NCBI GenBank assembly: GCA_031276435.1
Contig: JAISNB010000063.1
Location: forward strand, 1-27,849
Source: Burkholderiaceae bacterium
GTDB taxonomy: Bacteria > Pseudomonadota > Gammaproteobacteria > Burkholderiales > Burkholderiaceae_C
Direction: 5' to 3'
Length of the DNA stretch: 27,849 bases
Program-made: the position numbers and the translations under genes
Shown: positions 7,328 through 14,269 of the stretch, in pieces
Layout of the letters: each line of letters begins with the position of its first letter
Position numbering within the stretch: the stretch's first letter is position 1
Notes under the pieces: model-generated
The model's input: only the letters and a program-made list of their open reading frames with translations
Databases searched by the model: none
Told to the model about the DNA's origin: nothing

Positions 7328-7366
7328 CCCGCACGGGTATCGGGTGTGTCTCTGCTCCCTGTTTTT
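7328..7366 (+). promoter_or_regulatory. Hairpin/T-tract leader before the STY4534 gene
   Basis: CCCG-CA-CGGG at 7328-7337 is followed by GGG at 7342-7344, CCC at 7357-7359 and TGTTTTT to 7366, then the ribosome site GGAG. The alternating C and G blocks before a T-run resemble the leaders of the downstream genes. Confidence 0.45.
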
Positions 7367-7384
7367 CAAATCTGGAGATTCACC

Positions 7385-7906
7385 ATGACTTCTACGACCG
7401 AAAAATCCTTTTTCGACCTGCACATCACCGGCCTCGGGTACCTCAATCGCATTCGCGAGGTCAAACCCAAGAAGGGCGAGTCTTTCCTGGCATGCGACAT
7501 TGCGGCACTCAATGGGCCTTGCGACAACGTCTCCTATGTGCGTTTCGACACGCGCGTATCCGGCTCGGATGCCCAGCATCTGGTTCGCCGTTGCATCGAT
7601 GCCGTCAATGCGGAGAAAAAGGTAATGATCGGATTCCGTCTGGGCGACCTGTGGACCGACATCTTCACCTATGCCAAAGGCCAGCGTGCTGGCGAGTCGG
7701 GCGTCAGCCTGAAGGCCCGCCTGCTGTTCATCAACTGGATCAAGATCGATGGCGTTCTGAAGTACAAAGCCGAACTCAAGTCGGCTGAGTCCAGACAGGA
7801 GGTCGACGCCAGCGCCGATGCGCCTGTTCCACAGGAAGCACCGCCTGCCCAGGCGGATCCTGACGCCACCGACGAAACCGTACCGGCCCTGGCCGAGTCG
7901 TTCTGA
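7385..7906 (+). CDS. STY4534-family ICE replication protein (DUF3577)
   Basis: The protein is 173 aa. ATG 7385 has GGAG 8 bases upstream. The N-terminus FFDLHITGLGYLNRIREVKP, then FLACDIAALNG and YVRFDTRVSGSDAQ, are characteristic of the DUF3577/STY4534 family, a conserved core gene of SPI-7/PFGI-1/ICEclc-type elements. The middle (VMIGFRLGDLWTDIFTY) and KARLLFINWIKIDGVLKYKA complete the domain at about residue 130. The tail is a Pro/Ala/Asp-rich linker ending ALAESF. The fold resembles that of single-stranded-DNA-binding proteins, and the family is described as ICE replication-associated; the exact role is not settled. It is followed by a hairpin with T-tract, so it may be its own transcription unit. 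Confidence 0.9.
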   Translation: MTSTTEKSFFDLHITGLGYLNRIREVKPKKGESFLACDIAALNGPCDNVSYVRFDTRVSGSDAQHLVRRCIDAVNAEKKVMIGFRLGDLWTDIFTYAKGQRAGESGVSLKARLLFINWIKIDGVLKYKAELKSAESRQEVDASADAPVPQEAPPAQADPDATDETVPALAESF

Positions 7907-7910
7907 CCCG

Positions 7911-7943
7911 CAAGGCGCTCCCTTCGGGGAGCCTTGTTCCTTT
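7911..7943 (+). terminator. Rho-independent terminator after the STY4534 gene
   Basis: CAAG...GCTCCC, a TTCG tetraloop and GGGAGC-CTTG form a stem of about 10 bp with a two-base bulge, followed by TTCCTTTTT. It begins 5 bases after the stop codon. Confidence 0.75.
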
Positions 7944-8018
7944 TTATCGATCCACCCCCGCAAGCGCCAACCCGGTGTCAGCGGGATGTGCTTGTCCACC
8001 CATCTTCAGGATTGCACC

Positions 8019-8630
8019 ATGATCACTCTTGCAGGCCAATTGGCCATCAAAACCATCCACGGCAGGAACGGCGACTTCAATGTCGGCCGTCTGGCAACGT
8101 CCATTGGCGAGTTCGTCATCAAGAATGCCGAACTGGACCAGTACGACGAAGGCAAATACGACGGTGATTTCGTCATCACCGAAATCCGTCCCTCCACCTA
8201 CAACACCAGTGGGCGGCTGGTCATCGAAATTCGCGCCCATCTGGGCGGCATGACTTTGTCCAGCATCGACCGTTTGAGCCGGGACGACGCCTGTCGGCTG
8301 ACGCCGCAGGAAATCGATCCGATCGACGAGGAAACGCAGACTGGTACGCCTGTCGCCGAGGCCAAGGCCACGGCCAGGACACCTGGCACGCGCGACCCGC
8401 TGGTCGATACCACACCGTTCGACAGTGAGCCAGCGCCCGCATTGCCTGCCGAGACTTCGGCCAGGGACGACGATGCCGCGCTGTTCGGTTTACTCTGGCC
8501 GCTGGGCGATGTCGTCAAGCTCGATGCCACCATCGACCGCCGTGTTTTGCGCCAACAGCGCGACCGTCTCGATGCGATTGGCTATCGGTTTGAACCGTTG
8601 TCACAGCACTGGCACCTCGCCACGGCCTGA
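8019..8630 (+). CDS. DUF3275-family ICE protein
   Basis: The protein is 203 aa. ATG 8019 has a weak AGGA 7 bases upstream; the frame is open further upstream through the terminator region, which is not expected to be coding. The N-terminal 95 residues (LAGQLAIKTIHGRNGDFNVG, FVIKNAELDQYDEGKYDGDF, FVITEIRPSTYNTSGRLVIE) match DUF3275, a beta-rich domain found almost only in ICEs and related islands. A Thr/Ala/Pro linker follows (about 110-150). The C-terminal 45 residues (LFGLLWPLGDVVKLDATIDR, LRQQRDRLDAIGYRFEPLSQ) form the conserved second block. The biochemical role is unknown. It stands in the expected ICE order between STY4534 and the DUF6927-like gene. Confidence 0.9.
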   Translation: MITLAGQLAIKTIHGRNGDFNVGRLATSIGEFVIKNAELDQYDEGKYDGDFVITEIRPSTYNTSGRLVIEIRAHLGGMTLSSIDRLSRDDACRLTPQEIDPIDEETQTGTPVAEAKATARTPGTRDPLVDTTPFDSEPAPALPAETSARDDDAALFGLLWPLGDVVKLDATIDRRVLRQQRDRLDAIGYRFEPLSQHWHLATA

Positions 8631-8660
8631 TTCATCCACCGCGCAAGCGGTTTTTCAGTA

Positions 8661-8704
8661 CCCGCCGGGGACTCTTCCCCGATGGGGACGGCTCCGGCAT
8701 TTTT
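8661..8704 (+). promoter_or_regulatory. C-G-C-G-C block leader hairpin before the gene at 8721
   Basis: The blocks are CCC (8661-8663), GCCGGGG (8664-8670), CCCC (8677-8680), GAT, GGGG (8684-8687), CCGGC (8694-8698) and a run of Ts to 8704. The inner stem CCCC-GAT-GGGG is nested in GCCGG/CCGGC. The T-run ends 16 bases before the start codon. Confidence 0.6.
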
Positions 8705-8720
8705 CCAGCAGAGGTCTCTT

Positions 8721-9095
8721 ATGGGCTGGTTTTTCTCCTCCCAATCCCGATCCGATCTGATACACGAACTCATCCAACCGGAAGAAACCGAGCGCGCCAG
8801 CGTCAAGGTCATTGCTCACGCGTTGCGCGGCAACGTCCTCTGGTCTGTCGTCGAATTGACCGCAAAGGCCGAAGGCGTACATCGCCATCTCACGCCCGGT
8901 CAATCCCTGCGCTACATCCGCTGTGATCTTCTCAAACGCAGTGGCAGCGAGTGGGGCTACAAACCGCTGGACGAATCCATGCACCCGTACTACTACTCCT
9001 GCCCGCTGTCCTACCTAGATCTGGCGCCGCAGCAATCCCGCCAATGGCGCGATGGCGTGCGTGCCTACCACGCGCGTCGGCGCAAATCGACCTAA
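8721..9095 (+). CDS. Conserved ICE protein, DUF6927-like
   Basis: The protein is 124 aa. I take the start at ATG 8721 (GAGG about 7 bases upstream); the upstream in-frame ATG at 8682 lies inside the leader hairpin and is rejected. The sequence MGWFFSSQSRSDLIHELIQP, then VIAHALRGNVLWSVVELT, then YIRCDLLKRSGSEWGYKPLD, then HPYYYSCPLSYLDLAPQQSR, then WRDGVRAYHARRR follows the pattern I know from small ICE and plasmid proteins grouped as DUF6927. The aromatic HPYYYSCP motif is the strongest signature. No catalytic motif or membrane segment is visible, so it is probably cytoplasmic, and its function is unknown. Confidence 0.8.
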   Translation: MGWFFSSQSRSDLIHELIQPEETERASVKVIAHALRGNVLWSVVELTAKAEGVHRHLTPGQSLRYIRCDLLKRSGSEWGYKPLDESMHPYYYSCPLSYLDLAPQQSRQWRDGVRAYHARRRKST

Positions 9096-9147
9096 TCTGA
9101 CGGCCTCGCCGCGGGATCGCGGTTTCACTTCCATCCGCGAAGGCCAT

Positions 9148-9180
9148 ATGAGTTCCGTCGCACCGGCGCTTCAAGCCTGA
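9148..9180 (+). other. Ten-codon reading frame in the intergenic leader
   Basis: After an imperfect hairpin (GGCCTCGC at 9102-9109 with GCGAAGGCC at 9137-9145), ATG 9148 opens a frame of ten codons, MSSVAPALQA, ending at TGA 9180, 87 bases before the next gene. It has no clear ribosome site. It may be chance, a leader peptide, or the start of a lost gene. Confidence 0.2.
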
Positions 9181-9196
9181 ATCGCCACATTCATTT

Positions 9197-9244
9197 ACCC
9201 CCAGGGGCAGCAGCGTCAGCCCCAATGGGGACGGCGCCTGTCCC
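9197..9244 (+). promoter_or_regulatory. C-G-C-G-C block leader hairpin before the gene at 9268
   Basis: ACCCCC (9197-9202), GGGGCAG (9204-9210), CCCC (9220-9223), AAT, GGGG (9227-9230) and CTGTCCC (9238-9244). GGGGCAG pairs with CTGTCCC over 7 bp including one G-U pair, enclosing the CCCC-AAT-GGGG stem. The T-tract is weak here (CTTGTCT). Confidence 0.6.
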
Positions 9245-9267
9245 GCTTGTCTCGAAAGGACATCGCC

Positions 9268-9927
9268 ATGCCCAATACATCCCCCGCGCAAGCACTGCTG
9301 CGCATCGATGAATGCCCCGACCTGATGGGCGACGCCTGCGTCGGAGACGCGCAGGGCAATCTCGTGTTCCTGTCCATCTGGGCGCGCGACACCGCCGTCC
9401 AGCAGTTTCTGGCTCGTTTGACCCTCGGATGCAATGAGCAGGGTCTGGAACAGTTCCACGTCATCGGCGTGCAGGGCGGCGCCATCCCGGTTTTCGTCGG
9501 CAACGTCGAACGCCTGGAAAAACGCCTCACGCGCGTCTATCGGCGCACCCTGTTCGGTTCACTGGTCAACCTGTGGTTGTTCGACCGCCGCGCGGTCTGG
9601 CCCGACAAGGTCAATGCCAGCGCGCTGGCGCTTCTGCCCAGAAACTGCGCGCGGCGGTATGACCGGCTGTGGAGTCTGGTGCGGGAAACCTCACCGCTGC
9701 CTTTACTCGACCACTGGCGCGATACCGTGCTGGCGCTGTTGCAGTCGCGGCAAATGCTCAGCCGCCTTCCGCTGGCTCTCGGGCCGCTGGAAGGTTACCG
9801 GCTGGCGCTGGACGTGCCAGCGCTTGCCACAGCGCTGGGCGACTTGATTCGCAACGATGTGCTCGGCGTCGAACCTTCCGGTATCCCTGCTGCTGCCGAA
9901 CCACCACTTGCGGCGGTGGTGGCGTAA
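9268..9927 (+). CDS. Conserved ICE protein of unknown function
   Basis: The protein is 219 aa. ATG 9268 has AAAGGA 7 bases upstream; an earlier ATG at 9247 lies before that site. Conserved blocks are DECPDLMGDACVGDAQGN, ARLTLGCNEQGLEQFHVIG, RVYRRTLFGSLVNLWLFDRR, RLWSLVRETSPLPLLDHW and LPLALGPLEGYRLALDVPAL. I associate this set with a gene that recurs at this position in ICEclc/PFGI-1-type islands. There is no signal peptide, transmembrane segment or known catalytic motif. It ends 62 bases before the DUF6094 gene, with its own hairpin in between. Confidence 0.75.
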   Translation: MPNTSPAQALLRIDECPDLMGDACVGDAQGNLVFLSIWARDTAVQQFLARLTLGCNEQGLEQFHVIGVQGGAIPVFVGNVERLEKRLTRVYRRTLFGSLVNLWLFDRRAVWPDKVNASALALLPRNCARRYDRLWSLVRETSPLPLLDHWRDTVLALLQSRQMLSRLPLALGPLEGYRLALDVPALATALGDLIRNDVLGVEPSGIPAAAEPPLAAVVA

Positions 9928-9939
9928 GGCCATCCATCG

Positions 9940-9968
9940 GGAAGGCGCGATGCGTCATCCCGCCTTCC
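9940..9968 (+). promoter_or_regulatory. Leader hairpin before the DUF6094 gene
   Basis: GGAAGGCG (9940-9947) pairs perfectly with CGCCTTCC (9961-9968) across a 13-base loop, followed by ATCATTTACC and the ribosome site CAGGAG. The position matches the leaders of neighbouring genes, but the sequence lacks the CCCC-GAT-GGGG core. Confidence 0.5.
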
Positions 9969-9989
9969 ATCATTTACCAGGAGAACTTC

Positions 9990-11099
9990 ATGGCTCTCAT
10001 GTTTCCGCGGCTCGCCCGCAATTTCGTGAAAAACGGCTATTTCCCAACGGACGAACCCACGCTTGAGCGCGCATTGTCCGCACTGGCCCCGGCCAGTGGC
10101 CCCATGTCCATCATCGATCCCTGCGCTGGCGAAGGTGCAGCGATTGCCGAAGTCGCGCACGCCCTGGGGCGCAAGCAAGTGCAGGCCTATGCCGTCGAGT
10201 ACGACGTCGAGCGCGCCCGTCACGCCCGGCAACTGGTTGATCGGTGCATCCAGGGTGACCTCATGGATACCCTGATTTCCCGCCATGCCTTCGGGCTGCT
10301 GTGGCTCAACCCTCCGTATGGCAACCTGAACAAGGACGCCAACGGCAACACCGGTTATCAGGGCCAGGGGTGCGCCAGGCTGGAAAAACTGTTCTATCAG
10401 CGCGCGCTTGGTCTGTTGCAGTACGGCGGAGTACTGGTATTCATCGTGCCACATTACGTGCTGGATGCCGAACTGGTCGGGTGGCTGACGCGCCACTTTG
10501 CCGACCTGCAAATCTACCGTGCGGTGGAGACGCAATTCAGGCAAGTGGTAATTTTTGGCCGCCGGACTCGCCAGTGCGACCAGGCATCCAACGCGGTGAA
10601 AACCGCGCGCGAGCTTTTGCTCCAGATCGGCCAGGACATTGCCCTGGCCGGGGAACTGCCGCCGGATTGGGCACTGCCGCCCTATACCGTCCCGGCCGCC
10701 CCGGGCGAGCCTGAGCATTTCTACCGCGTGACCATGGAGCCGCAGCAGTTTGCCGATGAAGTCGGCCGGCTGCAAGGTCTGTGGCCCTCGCTCGACGCGC
10801 ACCTGGGCGTCGCACAGCAATTGCCACGGCCTCCGGCGCGTGCGCTGTCGCAATGGCATCTTGCTTTGGCCCTGGCCGCAGGTGCGATTTCAGGCACGGT
10901 GAGATCCAGGAATGGTCGCGTATTCGTTGTCAAAGGTGATACGCACAAGGGGAAAACACTCCAGATCGAGTACACCGAACGCGACGATGGCAGCGTGGCC
11001 GAAACCCGCATCCTCACCGACAAGTTCGTTCCAGTCATCCGCGCATGGGACATGATGCCAGACTCCGCAACGCGGGGCGAGGTATTGACCATTCGCTGA
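9990..11099 (+). CDS. DUF6094 protein, class I SAM-dependent methyltransferase fold
   Basis: The protein is 369 aa. ATG 9990 follows CAGGAG by 6 bases; the upstream extension of the frame overlaps the previous gene and is discarded. The N-terminus FPRLARNFVKNGYFPTDEPT is typical of DUF6094. The SAM-binding motif I is IDPCAGEGAAIAEVAHALG (about residues 37-55), followed by the acidic YAVEYDVERARHAR, and motif IV LLWLNPPYGNLN (about 105-116) carries the NPPY of N6-adenine methyltransferases. LLQYGGVLVFIVPHYVLDAE and VVIFGRRTR complete the fold. The C-terminal 150 residues have no named domain. Likely roles are DNA modification or protection of the mobile element; activity is unproven. The motif residues are intact. 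Confidence 0.88.
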   Translation: MALMFPRLARNFVKNGYFPTDEPTLERALSALAPASGPMSIIDPCAGEGAAIAEVAHALGRKQVQAYAVEYDVERARHARQLVDRCIQGDLMDTLISRHAFGLLWLNPPYGNLNKDANGNTGYQGQGCARLEKLFYQRALGLLQYGGVLVFIVPHYVLDAELVGWLTRHFADLQIYRAVETQFRQVVIFGRRTRQCDQASNAVKTARELLLQIGQDIALAGELPPDWALPPYTVPAAPGEPEHFYRVTMEPQQFADEVGRLQGLWPSLDAHLGVAQQLPRPPARALSQWHLALALAAGAISGTVRSRNGRVFVVKGDTHKGKTLQIEYTERDDGSVAETRILTDKFVPVIRAWDMMPDSATRGEVLTIR

Positions 11100-11137
11100 T
11101 CGTTGTCCCGACGGCTTGCCGCCGTCCTGACTTATTA

Positions 11138-11182
11138 CCCACCGGGGTCACGCGCCCCGATGGGGTGGCATGGCCCCTTTTT
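11138..11182 (+). promoter_or_regulatory. C-G-C-G-C block leader hairpin before the gene at 11206
   Basis: CCC (11138-11140), GGGGTCA (11144-11150), CCCC (11155-11158), GAT, GGGG (11162-11165), TGGCCCC (11171-11177) and TTTTT (11178-11182). GGGGTCA pairs with TGGCCCC through 7 bp with one G-U wobble. Alternatively GGGG at 11162 can pair with CCCC at 11174, giving a terminator hairpin. A further small hairpin, ACGGC-TTGCC-GCCGT, lies at 11111-11125. Confidence 0.65.
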
Positions 11183-11205
11183 GCTTTCCAGGAAAGGAAA
11201 ACACC

Positions 11206-11502
11206 ATGGCACTCACGTTTCTCGCACAACCGCGCTTTTCAAGCGGCCTTGTCATCATGACCCCAGGCGTCGAGGATCTGGCCCGGCAGGGCAAGATCAA
11301 CCCGGCGATTTATTTGCGCCGTCATCTCAGCGCCGACTGGGGCGATCTGGACGACAGTGACCGGCGTCAAAACAATGCCGCCCTGAAGTCCGGTGAAAAC
11401 CGGCTGTTCTCGTCCTACCAGGTCACGCCGACCCTGAAACTCTGGATCATCACCGAGTGGGACCGCAGCATCACCACGCTGCTGCTGCCCAGCGAATACT
11501 GA
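11206..11502 (+). CDS. Small conserved plasmid/ICE-related protein
   Basis: The protein is 98 aa. ATG 11206 lies after GGAAAGGAAA. The layout is FLAQPRFSSGLVIMTPGVED, then INPAIYLRRHLSADWGDLDD, then ENRLFSSYQVTPTLKLWIIT, then EWDRSITTLLLPSEY. This matches a family of small plasmid-related proteins in which the core RHLxGDWGDL and the end WIITExDRSxTTxLLPxEY are conserved. Some annotations name them after restriction subunits, but nothing here supports restriction activity. The gene sits directly between the DUF6094 gene and the helicase, as usual in these islands. Function is unknown. Confidence 0.82.
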   Translation: MALTFLAQPRFSSGLVIMTPGVEDLARQGKINPAIYLRRHLSADWGDLDDSDRRQNNAALKSGENRLFSSYQVTPTLKLWIITEWDRSITTLLLPSEY

Positions 11503-11537
11503 TCCTCAACCCGGCGGCCGCGCGCCGCATATCTTTT

Positions 11538-11596
11538 CCCACCCCAGGGGCATGTGTATCGCCCCGCTGAGGGCGTGGTGCATGCCCCGTTTTTTT
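11538..11596 (+). promoter_or_regulatory. C-G-C-G-C block leader with T7 run before the helicase gene
   Basis: CCCACCCC (11538-11545), GGGGCAT (11547-11553), CGCCCC (11560-11565), GGGCG (11571-11575), ATGCCCC (11582-11588), then GTTTTTTT (11589-11596) running straight into GGAG. GGGGCAT/ATGCCCC is a perfect 7-bp outer stem. A complete terminator shape ends at the ribosome binding site of the next gene. Confidence 0.7.
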
Positions 11597-11607
11597 GGAG
11601 CATCTTC

Positions 11608-13893
11608 ATGTCTACTGAAATCGGAACCATTCCCGCCATTGCCGAAGGCGTGCCCATTGAGGGCGATCTGCTGGAACAGGCGGCATCTCCTCTGACACTG
11701 AGCTTGCAGGATTTCGTCAGCGAATTTGGCGACGGGCTGCTGGATTCGCTCAATCGCACCAATCCACCCGTTTACACCGGCGTTGCCAAGGCGCACCGCC
11801 AGCTGGTACTGGCTGGCCTCAAGCGCCAGTTGTTCCAGGCGCAAGCCGAAGTCGTCCATGCCGCCGCCGAGCTGCTGATCGACCGTGGCGAGCGTGCCGC
11901 GATCGTCAATGGCGAAATGGGATGCGGCAAAACCACCGTGGGCATCGCCACGGCCGCCGTGCTCAACGCCGAAGGCTACCGCCGCACCTTGGTGCTTTCT
12001 CCGCCGCATCTCGTCTACAAGTGGCGGCGCGAGATCCAGGAGACGGTGGCTGGCGCAAAAGTCTGGGTGCTCAACGGCCCGGATACGCTGGTCAAGCTGC
12101 TGAAGCTGCGCGAACAACTGGGCGCTGCACCCCAAGGCCAGGAGTTCTTTGTTCTGGGACGTGTGAGGATGAGGATGGGTTTCCACTGGAAGCCTGCCTT
12201 CACCTCGCGCCGCCCCCGTCATGGCGACGTGGGCATCTGCCCGGACTGCGGCCATGTCATCACCAACCTCGACGGCGAGCCTCTCAGCCTGCCCGATCTG
12301 CAAGCCGAGGAATACCGCAGGAAGTGCGGCCATTGCGCCGCACCCTTGTGGACGCTGATCCGCCCGAAAAGCCTGTCCGCAAGCGACCAGTCCTCGGCTG
12401 TCCTCAAAGCCCTGAAACGCATCCCGACCATCGGGCAGGTCACCGCGCAAAAGTTGATGCACAAGTTCGGCGACGGTTTCCTGGCGTCGATGCTGGGTGA
12501 CAACATCCATGAATTCATCAACCTCATGGATGAGAACGGCGAACTGGTTTTCTCCGACGGCCAGGCGCACCGGATGGAACGCGCGATGGCGAACATGGAG
12601 TTCGGCTTCGGCGAAGGCGGCTATCAGCCTTCCGAGTTCATCAAACGCTACCTGCCGCAAGGCACGTTCGATCTGCTCATCGCCGACGAGGCGCACGAGT
12701 ACAAGAGCGGCGGCAGCGCGCAAGGCCAGGCCATGGGCGTGCTGGCGGCCAAGTCACGCAAGACGCTGTTGCTCACCGGCACCCTGATGGGGGGCTACGG
12801 CGACGACCTTTTTTATTTGCTGTTTCGCGCCTTGCCCGGGCGAATGATCGAAGACGGCTACCGGCCAGCCAAAAGCGGCAGCATGACGGCTGCGGCCATG
12901 GCGTTCATGCGCGACCACGGCGTGCTCAAGGACATCTACTCCGAGACCGTCGGAGCGGCGCACAAGACCGCGAAAGGCACGAAAGTCAGCGTCAGAACAG
13001 TCAAAGCCCCGGGTTTCGGCCCCAAGGGCGTGTTGCGCTGCATTCTGCCGTACACCATTTTTCTCAAGCTCAAGGACATTGGCGGCAACGTTCTGCCGCC
13101 ATATGACGAAGAGTTCCGTGAAGTCGCCATGGACGCTGCACAAGCCGCGGCCTACCGTGATCTGTCGATGCGTCTGACCGCCGAACTGAGGCAAGCCTTG
13201 GCCCGGCGCGACACGACGCTGCTCGGCGTGGTTCTCAACGTGCTGCTGGCGTGGCCGGATTGCTGTTTCCGCCCGGAGGCGGTGACGCATCCGCGCACGC
13301 GCCAGAACCTGGCTTTCGTTGCGGCCCAGTTCAACGAGCTGACGCTGATGCCCAAGGAGCGTGAACTGATCGAGATATGCCAGCAGGAAAAAGCGCAAGG
13401 GCGCAAAACCCTGGTCTACACGGTCTATACCGGCACGCGCGATACCACGTCGCGTCTGAAGGCTCTGCTGGAGCAGGAAGGCTTCAAGGTGGCGGGGTTG
13501 CGCGCGAGCGTGGATGCTTCTGGCCGTGAAGACTGGATTGCCGAGCAACTTGATCGAGGCATCGATGTGCTCATCACCAATCCCGAGCTGGTCAAAACGG
13601 GACTGGACTTGCTGGAGTTTCCAACGATTGTGTTCATGCAAAGTGGCTACAACGTGTATTCGCTTCAGCAGGCAGCGCGCCGCTCATGGCGCATCGGGCA
13701 AAAGCAGCCTGTGCGCGTGATTTATCTCGGCTACGCCAACTCTTCGCAAATGACCTGCCTGAGCCTGATGGCCAAGAAGATCATGGTCTCGCAGAGCACT
13801 TCGGGCGACGTGCCCGAATCCGGGCTTGACGTTCTAAACCAGAACGGTGATTCCATCGAAGTGGCGCTGGCACGCAAACTGGTCGCCACCTGA
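11608..13893 (+). CDS. SNF2-type DEAH helicase of the ICE maintenance module
   Basis: The protein is 761 aa. ATG 11608 lies 7 bases after TTGGAG; the frame continues upstream through the leader but is not expected to be coding there. Walker A is NGEMGCGKTT (residues 101-110), followed by LVLSPPHLVYKWRREI (motif Ia). A four-Cys zinc ribbon (CPDC at 211-214, CGHC at 240-243) is inserted before the DEAH box (LLIADEAHEYKSGG, 360-363). Motif III is LLLTGTLMGG. The C-terminal domain has LVYTVYTGTRDTTSRL and GLRASVDASGREDWI, then LITNPELVKTGLDLLEFPTI and motif VI QAARRSWRIGQKQPVRV, the QxxxRxxRxGQ form of SNF2 ATPases. All key residues are present, so an active ATP-driven DNA translocase is likely. 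Its target is unknown. It is the last intact ICE gene in the window. Confidence 0.92.
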   Translation: MSTEIGTIPAIAEGVPIEGDLLEQAASPLTLSLQDFVSEFGDGLLDSLNRTNPPVYTGVAKAHRQLVLAGLKRQLFQAQAEVVHAAAELLIDRGERAAIVNGEMGCGKTTVGIATAAVLNAEGYRRTLVLSPPHLVYKWRREIQETVAGAKVWVLNGPDTLVKLLKLREQLGAAPQGQEFFVLGRVRMRMGFHWKPAFTSRRPRHGDVGICPDCGHVITNLDGEPLSLPDLQAEEYRRKCGHCAAPLWTLIRPKSLSASDQSSAVLKALKRIPTIGQVTAQKLMHKFGDGFLASMLGDNIHEFINLMDENGELVFSDGQAHRMERAMANMEFGFGEGGYQPSEFIKRYLPQGTFDLLIADEAHEYKSGGSAQGQAMGVLAAKSRKTLLLTGTLMGGYGDDLFYLLFRALPGRMIEDGYRPAKSGSMTAAAMAFMRDHGVLKDIYSETVGAAHKTAKGTKVSVRTVKAPGFGPKGVLRCILPYTIFLKLKDIGGNVLPPYDEEFREVAMDAAQAAAYRDLSMRLTAELRQALARRDTTLLGVVLNVLLAWPDCCFRPEAVTHPRTRQNLAFVAAQFNELTLMPKERELIEICQQEKAQGRKTLVYTVYTGTRDTTSRLKALLEQEGFKVAGLRASVDASGREDWIAEQLDRGIDVLITNPELVKTGLDLLEFPTIVFMQSGYNVYSLQQAARRSWRIGQKQPVRVIYLGYANSSQMTCLSLMAKKIMVSQSTSGDVPESGLDVLNQNGDSIEVALARKLVAT

Positions 13894-13910
13894 TCCACAT
13901 CCATGCCACT

Positions 13911-13944
13911 GACAGCGGCTTTCTGGTCGCTGTCTCTTTTTTTT
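13911..13944 (+). terminator. Rho-independent terminator after the helicase gene
   Basis: GACAGCG (13911-13917) pairs perfectly with CGCTGTC (13928-13934), followed by TCTTTTTTTT. It starts 18 bases after the stop codon. Confidence 0.85.
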
Positions 13945-13962
13945 CTTGCACCTCGCGGCCAT

Positions 13963-13986
13963 GCCCTGTCCATTAACGGACAGGGC
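13963..13986 (+). promoter_or_regulatory. Leader hairpin before the truncated ICE gene at 14017
   Basis: A perfect 9-bp stem (GCCCTGTCC, loop ATTAAC, GGACAGGGC) lies between the terminator and the AAGGAG of the next gene. Its position repeats the one-hairpin-per-gene pattern of this module. Confidence 0.6.
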
Positions 13987-14016
13987 GCCGCATTGTTTCA
14001 TCACAAGGAGCATTTC

Positions 14017-14158
14017 ATGATCGACAACACCCATGCGGCCTCCGATGTTTTCAAGGCACGCCTGACGCTGGACGTTACCTACCACCTCAACGGGGAGTCT
14101 CCCACCGGGATGGCCGCACGCCTGCGCCGGATGTGCGAGATGGGCATCGACAACGGCA
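14017..14158 (+). pseudogene. Truncated ICE gene, N-terminal stub
   Basis: ATG 14017 follows AAGGAG by 6 bases. The protein starts MIDNTHAASDVFKARLTLDV, then TYHLNGESPTGMAARLRRMC, a pattern I recall from a conserved ICE protein downstream of the helicase. After about residue 47 (EMGIDNG) the sequence becomes Arg/Ser-rich shadow of a different gene. In the next frame a tape-measure protein becomes readable from about 14165. The stub therefore marks the right breakpoint of the ICE remnant. The frame itself stays open to 14565, but that extension is not a real protein. Confidence 0.6.
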
Positions 14159-14269
14159 CACCACGTCCCAGAACGTCACCTCGGTGTAGAAGCGCGCGCG
14201 GGCAATCTGGCGACGCGCACGCGCGATGCGCATGGCCGCTTTGTCGCGGCCACCGGGCAGAGTCAGCAA

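Noticed and set aside
7136..7999. Long minus-strand frame (287 codons) opposite the STY4534 gene
   Set aside because: It is antisense to a well-conserved family gene and has shadow composition; no ribosome site or family match.
9795..10859. Long minus-strand frame (354 codons) opposite the DUF6094 gene
   Set aside because: Antisense shadow in GC-rich DNA; the plus strand holds clear SAM-binding and NPPY motifs.
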